64,000 nt of DNA from Harmothoe impar. Its lineage: Eukaryota; Annelida; Polychaeta; Phyllodocida; Polynoidae. The position numbers and the translations under genes were made by a program. The DNA is taken from NCBI GenBank assembly GCA_947462335.1, contig OX381708.1, positions 41,729,377 to 41,793,376 on the forward strand, read 5' to 3'. Shown piece by piece: positions 45,260 through 57,200 of this stretch. Numbering within the stretch: position 1 is the first letter of the stretch; every line of letters begins with the position of its first letter. Below the pieces are notes generated by a model. The model was not told the origin of the DNA and did not search any database. It saw only the letters and a list, made by a program, of their open reading frames with translations.

Positions 45260-45622
45260 CAGGGGTAGACACTAACGCTGGCCCGGGAGCCAATGGCCCG
45301 TAGTTATTGGTCCGGGCCCGTAGTTTTCTGCAAAATAGCATTCCTACGGGCCCGGGTGGCCCACAGGAGTATTTGGAAGACATTTAAAGAAAGTTTGCCT
45401 GACAATTATAGTCATGCAATATATCGTTGGAAAGAGGGAAATGTGCCCGAATCAATCATATTGATTTCAGTCTTTCATAGAACAATCAGAAATATTCATG
45501 TTTTTTCTCTTAAAGAAAACATAATTTTGACCATTGGCCCGCAGATCTTGGTCCGGGCCCGTAGTTTTCTAGAGCTATGGGCCCGGGTGGCCCACAGCTG
45601 AAAAAGTTAGTGTCTACCCCTG
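45260..45622. mobile_element. hAT-like element with CAGGGGTAGACACTAAC ends, copy 1
   Basis: The 17-bp ends CAGGGGTAGACACTAAC are perfectly inverted. ATATA lies on both sides, although the AT-rich flank makes duplication length uncertain. Internally, GGCCCGTAG and GGGCCCGGGTGGCCCAC occur near both ends. A second copy lies at 55367-55738. Confidence 0.85.
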
Positions 45623-47297
45623 ATATATGAATGAAGTCATATTGTCCAATAATAAGAGACTTGGCTATAATAAGAGTCAGAGCTCATTGGATTGAATATA
45701 TTCGACGTGGGGTCAGGGCTTAGAACCCAAACAGGGAAGCAACACATAGAATAAGATCCAGGCTGAAGCAGCTGGTGGGGAAGATAACGGCGGGATAAAT
45801 CCAGGTCAGGAGATAGACTTGAACGGTAGAGGCGAACAGGGAAACAAGGAACACGGCCCAGCGGCAGGAGGTAGTAGTACATAGAGATGAACCTCATCGT
45901 CGGGTGTAACCATAGACGGGCATAACATCTAGACAGGGAAGAAGCGACATGGGGGGTAGACAGGCAGCGGAGGCCGGCAACCAGGCCCTATACACGGTAT
46001 GGTCATGGACCGGGTCTGCCTAATCACCGAACGGATGGTCATGGACCAGGGCTGCCTAATTGATGATCGACGAAAGCTGAAGTAGGGCCGCCTAATTGAA
46101 GATCGATGAAGGTTGGGCGAGCAGACTGTGGTCACGGGGGGAGGCAGCCTAGCCATTGATCCATAGGGGCTGTAACAAGAAATAAAGAGAATATAAGTTG
46201 GGGAGGGGAGAAGCGCAGTCAGTTACCAGTGAGCATTTGGGGAGTACGATCGAGAAGACCAGATGGCATTGTGTAACTCCTGAGGAGTATGTGTGTGGTA
46301 CATAGTGATATATATATTACATTATGGAATATTGAGAACTAATGGAATAGTGTGGAGATATCACGGTCATTTACTGATTGTGTCCAACTGGAGATAGTAA
46401 TGGAGATGGTAATACAATATACTGGAATTGTTAGTATGGAACTAGAACAACAACTATCTAGACTTGCCGATCTGATGAATTAGGAATTGATCGTATGTTT
46501 ATATCCTGGAGCTGTGGTAATAGCCAAAGATTGATGAATAGATTGCTCCTGGAGTTCTCTTGAGGTCGGAATATAAGGTCAACCGATATAATGGAGAAGT
46601 GTATAGATCGACGATAGAACACGTTAAAAGGTATTGTGACGATAAACAGCAATGTACACGAGATCGGATTGAATGTATTTATTGGTCAAACGGACGACGA
46701 CTAGTACTTCCGGATTCATATAGAAGAATCCTGCTAGATACTTATATGAATACCTTGCCTATTTTAAGGCCGTCTCATATGATTATTGGTGCAAGCCCTG
46801 GAGCAAACTGACACTAATGAAATACATATCTCTATATATGTATGGAGAAGGCTGTGATTGGGATATAACCTGTGAAATTGCTCTATGTTTGGTATAATAT
46901 CAACAATACCATAATAAACTGGATCTCACTACCCTTGCGTTATCTTTGGGCGGAAGCCTACCTCTGACTAGTTTACCCCGCAGAGTAGTAGCAAGTAAGA
47001 CGGATGTTGAACCCCATTTAAATATAATTATGAAAACACTATATTCCTATAGGACATTAACTATAGCCCAATATATGGGAAAGGTAAATTTTGGGAATTT
47101 TGGTGTTTTACATTATAAGGTTGTGCTACGATTTTTAGGGGGCCCAAACATATTCAGGTCCCCCCCTCCTCTGTGATTGGGGGGAGGGGGGAGGCGGGTC
47201 TGCAATTCTACAGTTTCACTATAATGGCTTAATCTAAGCAATTTCCCCTACATAGTTTAAAGCAAGAACAATGAATAAACTGAGAATAATGAATAAT
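45623..47297. other. no gene recognised; short duplications at 45990-46110
   Basis: ATGGTCATGGACC and CTGCCTAATTGATGATCGACGA are repeated at about 45990-46110. An 83-codon open frame at 46560-46811 (starting MRSEYKVNRYNGEVYR) has protein-like composition but no recognised similarity. With the AATAAACTGGATCTCACTACCC at about 46913 it could be part of a decayed retroelement. This is not demonstrated. Confidence 0.35.
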
Positions 47298-47477
47298 CAG
47301 GGACAGGCCCAGGAATTTGAAAAGGGGCATCCACTAAACACCAAAGTACCAAAAAGCATATGTCCACGCCTCGCGGCCGGTTAAAATATAAGAAAAATCT
47401 TTTGAAATAATTCCTAAAGACCGGGGGGGGGGGGGGGTCCGGACCCCTGCAGGAACTCCCCTCTGGATCCGCCCATG
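47298..47477. mobile_element. 180-bp hAT-like MITE
   Basis: The left end is CAGGGACAGGCCCAGGAATT and the right end, inverted, CATGGGCGGATCCAGAGG. Flanks ATAAT and ATAAA match at 4 of 5. A G run lies in the middle (47422-47436). Confidence 0.55.
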
Positions 47478-47599
47478 ATAAATAGGTATAACTGCTCCCT
47501 CTCTGACCCTGTTACAATCTAGAGCGGACCACAGTAAGGATGCTGCCACCTACAGGCCATTTCTAGAACCTATATCAAAATCGTTCTGACAACATGCAT

Positions 47600-49130
47600 C
47601 AGGGAAAATGCCTATTTTTAGGGTAGAACTATAGTTTTACAATTATGTCAGTTTTCCTTATGGATTCTATGACACAAAATGAACCCTCAGTATATTTCTG
47701 TTGGCTTAACAGTATGCTCCTAATTTATGATAAGCTGTCAAAGAAACATGACATTTTTACATGAAATATGAAAGTTTAAGTTTGAGACCATACCATGGCC
47801 AGATGATTATCTCATACTATGTAAGATATATTGTATATGCTGGAATGGCTACACGACTATCCTTAGAAATATTACCCATAAAGGCAAGACAACATGTGAT
47901 GATCCTAGGAATCCTAGTGTAACCCTTATTAAATTGCCACTTTCAAACTATATATTGTCAAATTACTTGGATTCATTTTGATAATGTGACTTAGTGTCAT
48001 TTATCACAATATTGCGCTAAGTTAAACTTACCTACCGGTGAAAAAAAGTCTCAGAAATTCCTCATAGATCCTGAAATATCCACTGAAAGGTGAGTTTGGC
48101 TTAGGTGGAAGATTTACCCAAATAGGATTGAGGAGGGACCAGTGTAGGCCAGAGTCACTGGGGCAGTTTAGCCTCGCAGAGCAAACATACCACAGAGCAC
48201 CAATTTTCAACTTTTCTTGAGCCAGTGTTTTAGTTCCAGATCTTGCCACTCTATTATGTTACATAGACAGGTGGCACTGCAATCACCTAGCTCTACACTG
48301 CAGTGAAAGGATGCATCCCACCTGTATACAGGTAGCCCTAGTTGCGGAGTTACCTATATTTTTCTTTAATAGGCCAATAGTTAATTAATTTCTATGAATC
48401 TAATAGGTCAACACATTATATAGGACCGTATGACCACATATGCTGTCCATACAGTGTAGACCTAGCCGATCGCAGCACCACTGTATGTGTATAATAATGG
48501 AGTGGTAGAATCTGGAACTAAAACACTGGAGCTAGGAAAGTTGAAAATTGGTGCTCTGTGGTCTATGTACTCTGCGAGGCTAAACTGCCTCAGTGACTCT
48601 GGCCTACACTGGTCCTTCTTCAGTCCTAATTGGGTGAATCTTCCACCCAAGCCGAACTCACCTTTTTGAGAATATATCAGGTACTATGAGGAATTTCTGA
48701 AGAATTCTTTCACTGGTAGATCGATTTGACATAGCACAATATGTGATAAATCATGTTGAGGAATATTAGCTTAATAAATTTAAGTAAGTCCACACTTTGT
48801 AGTTTGAAAATGGCAATGTGGTGAGGGTAACACTAAGTCTCCTAGAATCACCAGACCCCCTCCTATAGCTATGAGTCAGACTTTTAATGATAGGCATGGA
48901 TTTACTCAAACAATTACAAGAGATCTTACAGCTTATGAGATAGTCATCTGGTTTTAATCTTGTCTCAAAGTTGAACTTTCACATTCCATGTCAAAATGGC
49001 ATATTTCTTTGAAAACCTGTGATAAATCAGGAACTTGCATTTCAACCACTAGCATTACACAGAAAATGCTGTTTGTTTCATAGAATGTGCCGCAAAACAG
49101 AATAGTCTGTAAAATGAAGTATTTATGTAG
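47600..49130. mobile_element. 1.5-kb foldback element with about 650-bp arms
   Basis: Sequence from about 47635 to 48300 is found inverted and diverged at about 48440-49110. For example, CAGTGACTCTGGCCTACACTGG and CCAGTGTAGGCCAGAGTCACTG face each other, as do AAATTGCCACTTTCAAACTA and its inverse-like partner. Mirror-image open frames in the two arms give similar peptides but are not genes. Termini are approximate. Confidence 0.7.
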
Positions 49131-49571
49131 TATTCTGGATATTTCTGCCCACATGTCGGAAGGCGTTAGAGATGAGAGGTTCCAGGTTTATCCAGTAGGG
49201 TGCAGCACCTTACCTGTCGCACCCCCGAGGGTGTGAGGCAGGCATAAGCAGCAGCATTCCGATGTCAGTATGCGTCTAATACATGCCTATTTCTTTAATA
49301 CCTTCAGTTTACCTAATTCTCTTCTTCATAGTTAATAATTAAATGCCAACACTGTTTCATTATGGCCTAATCAGAGCAATTGTGCAGACCCTTATTTACA
49401 TCTGTATACTGAGAGCAGAAGTTATTGGTTAGATGCAGGCCTCTCGTTTTCGACAAAAAACTAGTTTTTGGTCAATCTTTTGTAAGAAAAGTGCATGCAG
49501 TTTCAGCTCTCCTTTAGCCAACAAAGGTCTTAGGAAAGCGTCTCACCCGGCCCTCCCATAGGTGTGGCATT
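49131..49571. other. no gene recognised
   Basis: No coding or RNA feature identified. Confidence 0.35.
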
Positions 49572-49729
49572 CCCAGTAAACAAGAAACGTTATACAACAT
49601 TTCATAACGTTATATACATTTCATAACGTTATATTAATATAACGTTTCTCTGAGGCTCCTTACTATGGTATTTTAAGTTTTAAAACGTTATTTTGACGGA
49701 AAATAACGTTTTTTTCTTTGTTAGCTGGG
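49572..49729. mobile_element. 158-bp MITE with iterated ATAACGTTAT (ATT duplication)
   Basis: The ends are CCCAGTAAACAAG and the inverse of CCCAGCTAACAAAG. ATT lies on both sides. Six AACGTT palindromes are spread through the element. Confidence 0.78.
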
Positions 49730-49732
49730 ATT

Positions 49733-50772
49733 GCGCTGTATATGACAATGCGGTTGACGATGCCATGTCCACAGCACATTACATAGTAGTCATCATAGCA
49801 GAGAATTTGGATAATTTTTGTCATTTTTCAATATATTTTAATCTGATTTCCCTAGCTGCCATGAAAGGCAGGACATTTAAATTGATGGAAAATTTGGTTA
49901 GAGGGCGGCTCCCTTAGACTCAGCTATCTTCTTCAAACCTATCCCAGCAGGATTGGTAGAACTCAAGGTTGTTTCCCTCTGATACTACAGAGGACACCAC
50001 ATTATAGGCACTGCCCCAATAGGCGTAGTTTAGCATCCGTTTTTCGCAGCAAATGCCTTTTGACTTGTCAAAAATTCCTAGTTCAAGGTGCAGGGTTGTA
50101 ATTGTGCTAACTTTAAACGGTGGCATGCCTGAGCACTTCAAAGTCTATCATTTCAAGTTTGAGTCATAACTCGAGGTTAAAGCATGAACCCAGTGGAATA
50201 CTCACCAAAGTGTCATTTTTAAACGACACTGTTGCATTTACTTGGGACAGATATAGCCTTTATATCACTACTTGTGATTTATCGAGTTTATACAACTTTT
50301 GAATAATCCTTTATTGGGCTATGTTACAACTGTCTTCCAAGAAAACAATTTGCAAATATTCCTTAAATATTCGGGTGAAGTGGAAGATGCAACCCTGATC
50401 TCCACAGACCTTCTCCAGAAACATTTTAACTCAGTTGTTCAATGTAATCTCTTTATTCTTTACATATGTACAATAATCTTACTAAGACAAGGGGATTGCT
50501 GACATGCTTTTTTTCGCCTTACCATTCTTCGATCGGCATACTTTCGCTAGGACTTAACGGCGCAATTTCCTGTACCAGTAGGCTTATCAAGGCGGTTTAA
50601 CATGATAGATATTAAATGTAGTCTATAGGTTCAAGTCTACCGTTGTTCTCAGATATTGTAGAGTATCGATTCCCTTTGTTCAAACCCAAATAAGGTCACA
50701 AGAAAGACCTTCTGAACGTGTGACTATGTTCATGCATCACGATTATAGGGTATTTCATTCCACTAGTATTCG
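49733..50772. other. no gene recognised; downstream of MRPL19
   Basis: Open frames here lack coding character. This is the 3' flank of MRPL19 on the minus strand. Confidence 0.4.
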
Positions 50773-50778
50773 TTTATT
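50773..50778 (-). terminator. candidate MRPL19 polyadenylation signal
   Basis: AATAAA on the minus strand, about 190 nt after the MRPL19 stop codon, is a typical distance for a short housekeeping 3'UTR. Another lies at 50452-50457. Confidence 0.5.
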
Positions 50779-50966
50779 AAAGACTCGATAATACAAACCG
50801 ATAACTTATCAATCAACGTATTCTCTTTTTGCCTTTCTCATAGATATCAAGCAGACAAGAGGGTCAAGCGTGGTAACTGTCGCTCTCCACATAAAATAAA
50901 TTCAATATCTTTCATAGCAGTTTCAATCCTTTCACTCTCTAAAGCGCACACTCCAAATTCTTATGT

Positions 50967-51230
50967 TCAGTTCTTTTTCACTATGGTCATTTTCTTGCGG
51001 CTGTGTTGCTTCTCTATGGGCTTCATTGTGGAGTACACCTCAGACATGATGTCTTGTGTCTCATCTTCATTGATGGTGGTTCTGTACTCATGCATGAGGT
51101 CATGTTTCAGCCACGGCTTCTTGCCCCGGTTAATATTCTTTTGACGCTTCTCGCTGATTGGTGGCAAAACGGCACCCCTCAGGTCTTTCCGCTCCCAGCG
51201 GTCGTGCCATGGGATGGGGTTTAGTGGTAC
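50967..51230 (-). CDS. MRPL19: MRPL19 exon 6 (C-terminus)
   Basis: Residues 215-301: VPLNPIPWHDRWERKDLRG, PPISEKRQKNINRGKKPW and LKHDLMHEYRTT, then a Lys-rich end (KKMTIVKKN). The stop is TGA (50967-50969 on the plus strand as TCA). Confidence 0.94.
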   Translation of the reverse strand, partial: VPLNPIPWHDRWERKDLRGAVLPPISEKRQKNINRGKKPWLKHDLMHEYRTTINEDETQDIMSEVYSTMKPIEKQHSRKKMTIVKKN

Positions 51231-54200
51231 CTAGCGGGGAAAGGAGTATTGCATCAAAATTTAATCAATTTAGATACTGTAAATACATGTATATATTCCC
51301 TCAATACAGAGGCTGCTTTAGTTTGTTAAGTATCTAAGGATAACACTGCTATTATGGTTTAATAAAGGTATTATAATATGTAAGGCAATCAATGGCATCT
51401 GTCGCTCTCTTACTTAAATAAACTTCACATTTCTTTACAGGATTTTCAGATTTTCAGATTTTGTTTTACACGAGATATAGCTATGCTGTAAAACTGTGCC
51501 TATTAAAACTAACCTGTCTACAAGTCAATTTTGTTGGCTCTTTGAAATAATATATTTCATAAAGTGTATTTTAATATGTCTTAGGAAAAATATAAAAGCA
51601 GGAGTAATATTTCTTGGCAAATGTAAAAGCGATTGAAATCTTAAAAGGTGGATTATGAGGTTCGCCACCTTCCCTTACCACGAGTTGATTGACGGGGACG
51701 GGTGCGCCAGGCGGGTGTGGCACAGGCTCCATGTCGAAGGGGAAGGTGGAAAACTCATGCGGGGCGTCCCGAAGGTAGAAGAGCGACTCGTCCAAACGTT
51801 GCTCTAACCGGAGCACCTCGATCTTCTGTATAGTCGGGTTATACATCTCATACATGATCTCCACTCCTATTGAGAAAGAGAGGGCGTAATAACTTTAAAA
51901 AGTTCTGTAGGATGGGCAAATAAGTTAAAGGCAATTAAACAATAATTGTATACATAATTTTCTAGTAAATAGAAATATTGCCCAAGATTTAGAGGCATAC
52001 TTAGTTTTACATTGAAAAAATCAAACATAAAACGTATTCAAAATTCGCTTCTTTTTTCGTTCTTCTGGAACCTTTGTCAGGGTGTATATATATTACATTT
52101 TAGCGCTAACTTGAACTTTAACAGCAACAAATTTCTCCCAAAATAGACTGGGTTTAGATCTATCACTATCCCCATTCCGAATACCTGTAATATTACTTGC
52201 GTACACTAATTTCCAAACCGTAGACCATAGGCTAATCGAAGAACAAGTAGCAAAGTGGTTAGGTGGGATAGATCAGAAAAATTTGCCATTGGGGACAAAA
52301 TATGCTCGGAGGTCTAAGGGTAAGGCAGGGACTGGGGGGATGCAATTTCTGATTCCTCTGGCTCCACCAGTGGGGGACGGGTAGGGCCTAGATCTAAACA
52401 TGAAAGTCATCCAATTTCCTAGAAAACCCTGGTATGAGATGTAACATATATAGTAGGCTAGTCCTACACAAAAGACAAATAGAAAAAAGCAAAGAGTAAA
52501 ATTCTAATTCAATTTTGATTTAATTAGCGGTAGGCCTAGGGCCTAGGGGGACTATATTTTGAGCCACTCGTCTGAATTCATCATAAATCATGCATAATGT
52601 AACGATGGTAAAGGGCCTAGCACATTAATTAAAGCACCTATACATATTAGGCCACACTAAAAAAAAAAGTTGGTCAAAGGATTTCACTTTTCAAAAAATG
52701 GTGCGAGCGAGCGAATTTTTTTTTTTTTTAACCAGCCTCCAACAAAAGTTCTTAGTGGACCCCTAACATAAAAATTTATTGGTTGATCTAGGGGAATTAC
52801 TGGAAGAAAATTTGAAAAAAAAAAAAAAAATCTCAATTTTGAAAAAATGAGGCGAGCGGAATCCATTGACAATTTTTTTTTCAAAAAAACAAACAAAACC
52901 CATTTCCGAAAATAAGGTGCGCGAAATCCATTGATCAACTCTTTTTTTTGGTGTGGCCTTATATAGTAATTATCAGGCCCCTGAAGCCCTACCTGAGGCA
53001 TACAAACGCTACCACTATTGCGCATCACTTAAATTTTATTCCGAAAGAAGTCTTGTTGTCCGACTGCTGCTGGCTCCACCTTGTGTATTTGAGAGACAAC
53101 TCTCCAGCAACAAGGCGTGAGAGCCGCCATAGTGGATTACAATCTAATCTAATCTGCTGCCATCAGGCTTTCTAATGGCTTGATGAGGAATAACTGATGA
53201 TAAGTGATATTAAATAGTGTTCCTTTAATACATGTACACGGATATTTTTCATGGATAGACGGTAGGTTACCATTTCTAAGCCAATCTGCCTCAACATGTC
53301 CATGTCGAGTATCACAAAATGCACCTATTATCGCCCCTGACATGGCCATGCAAATACCCTTCAAACCACGAATTTACATCAAGTCATCTCGCTTATTATA
53401 GGCAGTTATCTAGATAAGACCCTTAGCTATTCTCCCCTGCAGCGTGGATGCTGCTGTTATCCTCTTATTTTGGACTCTATTGAAGGGGATGGGCGGAACT
53501 ACACGGTCATGGTGAAGAGAACAAAATGGCGTGTCAAATTGACATTTCTGATAAAAAAGCCTGAACTATCCAGCAGTCTATCTACATGCTCTAGTTAGTA
53601 ATGGATATCGAATTTTAGAAAAATAGCAACAGCAATCTCTCTAGGCATAAACTGCAACCTTATTTAAGTGATATCTTGTGTGCAAATGGGTAGATGGAAG
53701 ACATTTCTATGTTATTCACCTAGCCCCGACATCGATTTTGGCACTTTTCCAACCAAAATCACTAAATTGGCAATATCTTTCAAGTTCTTTTTTTTAGGGA
53801 CATGACTTTTTTTTTCAATATTCAGGTGAGGAAGGGGCAATTTTTAAAGCAAGAATAGGTAAGATGGGTGCTATATTTCGAAAGCTATGGTAAATTGAAA
53901 AACCGGCAAGGTGCATAACTATAAGCTACGTCGACCCAGATGGTAGGGATGTAGCATAGTAGAACTTTGTACTGTAGTAGAGTCTGGGACCTCCTCGCTA
54001 ATTAGAATTCTGTATACTATGAATATGACAATGGTGAAAGACAGCACATAACAATGATGTTACCTTGGCCGTCTACAACATTCCTGAGGATGAAGTGTCC
54101 TTTCAGCATTACGTCGCCTCGGTCGATGCAGATACCAACAAATCTGTTCTTCTTTCCAGGGGCATATGGATCTGATACTGTCACTCCCAAAACGCTTCCT

Positions 54201-57200
54201 GAAGCAAGAATACCACGATGTATACTTAGAGATAATCATTTAAGAACGATTTAAAAAGAAAATCCAAATTGATGATTGCATCTAATCCTAGCATCGGTGC
54301 TTTGCTGCTAGCACACCTACAGAATGAATGGCATCCACATATTTTGTTCATGTATCACTGTGTTTAAACTTTGTGTCGGGGAAATTCAAAAACAACATGG
54401 AGGTTCATGAATTTTGCACAAATCATGCAGTGCAATAAATTGCTCACCGACATAGAACTCTGGTATATCTACAACAGCTCGTCGGCGCATCATGTCTCTT
54501 CGCTGCAGCATCTCGGCAATGCGGTCCCTATACTGGACGTCAGCCAATGGCAGAAATTCGGGGTACACATATCTGAATAACAATTGGTCATCAATTACAT
54601 ACTACACATAGGCGCGTTGAAATATAGACATTTTCCATTAGTAATTGCATGTTTTACACACTAGTTATCACCACTCTGCCTATGCGTTGTCAGATCTCAG
54701 AAGAAACACTAAGCCTAAGGAAGGTACCGTACCAGGTAAGCAGGAAACCCAAACACCATTCTTTTGTGAGAAGACAGTAGTTGTTGGTCAATATTTAACA
54801 ATACTACCAGCATATGCTACCAGGTATTCTAAATGTTAATTACTAAATGACAATAAACGATTTAAAATCAAATATACCAAATTCACAAAACATACTTGTA
54901 ATCTCTGGGTGCTTCCAGTGGCGGCTGTGGTTGTCTTCTCTCCCTGTCATGGTTGAGGACCGACCGCCTATGTCTTTCTATAAGTGAATTGTGGAGTGTA
55001 CCAGACGGACGTATTTGTATGTGGGATACTGAAATAAAGGAGAAATTCCGGTACCATTTTAATAACTTTTGGTCATCATAGTTTATACATCGATACACCA
55101 TTGGCATTGGTAAGTGAGTGCTCATTTTTTGACAACTGGGGCGGGGGGGCTTTTTCACACTCCTCCCTAGATGTTATTGAATATTGTCAGCCCCCCCCCC
55201 CCCCGTGCCCCATTGTAGCATAGTACCGCCTGACCTTTTCGCTTTAAAGGTGAATTGCCCCTGCCCCCACCCCGAATAGTAAGTACTCCTAAAGGGCCTA
55301 ATACAGCTGCCCTAATAGCATATTCATATTGAAATGATGAAATTGGTCAAGGACAATGCCAGGGTTCAGGGGTTGACCCTAACTTTTTCAGCTGTGGGCC
55401 ACCCAGGTCCGTAGCTACAGAAATCTATGGGCCCGCATTTTCAGGTGTGGGCCCGGGGGAAAAAAATTTCAAAGAGAAAGTCAATATTTTCCTGATTTAT
55501 CTATGTTATTAAGATGAAATCAAACTGGGTCTTTTGCTCTAATTTTCCTCTTTTAAACGGCATAGTATTACATGCCTATACCTGTTAGGTATATTCCCCT
55601 CAAACATCTTGCAAAATTCCCTGTGGGCCACCGGGGCCCATGAGATTGAGAAGGTAATTCTGTAGAAAACTACGGGCCCGGATCCAAAATTACGGGCCAT
55701 TGGGCTGGCTCCCGGGTCAGCGTAAGTGTCTACCCCTGGGATTGATTTTTTTAGGGTGTGTTCATTTATTAATTACAAGGGGGGGTGGTGAGATTTCGCG
55801 CGGAGGGGCGAGAGTGCGTGGAACGTTTTGTGTCCCCCCCCCCCCTCGCCGAAGGCGACGCAAATTTTGCTTTTGCTAAAAAGGGGCTTCAATTTTTACC
55901 CCCCCCCCCTCAAGAAGGGTCAGAATTCTTTACGCCCCCCCCCCCTCAGGAGGAGTCGGAAATTTGTACGCCCCCCCCCCCCCTGTAACTAATAAACCAA
56001 CACTCCCCTAACTTAAGCCCTCGTCTTCCCAATTAAAATTTGTCACTTTAATAATTAATTAGCCATCTGACCTGTCCTGCAATCTCTAATTGGGGGGGGG
56101 GGCGGGTGGCGCAATAGCCCGTAGCCTGCATAGGCTAGCCTATGGTCAGTCTACGCGTGACCGGCCAGGGAGTGGGACGGTGAGTCAGTGACGGTGGGAC
56201 TGGGGAGTGGGGTAGGCCTAGTCTGTACGTGCCAGACCATTTACAACAGCAAGGCTGTGTTATGGTCTGGCGTGGTTCCGTTGACAAATCGACTGAGGAA
56301 CTCTCTTAGGTGGAGGGGAGGAAGGGCATACCTGGTACCGACTGGAATACACAACTAGTTCAGCCTTATCGAAGGAAAAGCCAAATCTATTTTTGTTCCT
56401 CCAGTACAGGAGAGTGGTTCCCGCCCACACTGCACTGACAGGAGTGAAAATCGGTAAGGCTACAGTAAAATTGCTCTGAAATAATAAGTATTGGCCATCT
56501 GAACTCTAAAGTGGGTGGGTTGTGTAGGGAAAATGTCAGGCTCAAGTTCAAGTTTCAAGGTTTTTATTTTGTCCTGGGAAAAATACAGTCATCGGTTCAG
56601 ATGGTCTTCCCCGTACATACCCAGGGGGGGTTTCCATGGATGTAAAATTCTGACCCCACAGTACACAGATCAGTAATCAAGAGATGCAGTTATTAAATTT
56701 AAAGTTTTACATCCATTCTCAACCAACTTGGGTTACATTCTTCCATATATCCAAAAGTGAACTACTGACATGAAAAAGGTACATCGCTTATTATTACTAC
56801 AATCTTTTGGTAACTGTATCATTTAACCTGTCATACACCATTCACACAAATGAGGAGGGGAGGAGGGGTACAGCCAGGAGTCCAATAGAGGGAGGAGGCT
56901 ATGCAGGGCCATTAGAAAAATGGAGAAATTCCGAGTATTAGAGGCCGAAAAAGGTGTGCAAAGTCTGTTCACCGGAGTTGGTGAACAAGACTTCCTTCAC
57001 TATTTGAAGCCAAACTGGCCGAACTCTAGTCAGGGCCCCCATCAGATCGCGGTCCGCAGCGACGAGTTCAGATTACTAAGGGAGGGTTCATTATTTATGG
57101 CCGGGGGGGGGGGGTGAGCATTTGAGGGGGGGGCAAATTTCTTTAGGGGCATTCAAAGGGGGGGGGCCTTTTTTTTTTACCCTATTCTTAGGGGGGGGGG

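Noticed and set aside
46560..46811. 83-codon frame as a gene
   Set aside because: Protein-like composition, but no recognised family, splice context or neighbouring retroelement domains; kept only as a comment.
48028..48669. Two similar 60-73-codon frames on opposite strands, possible duplicated gene
   Set aside because: They are mirror images created by the inverted arms of the foldback at 47600-49130.
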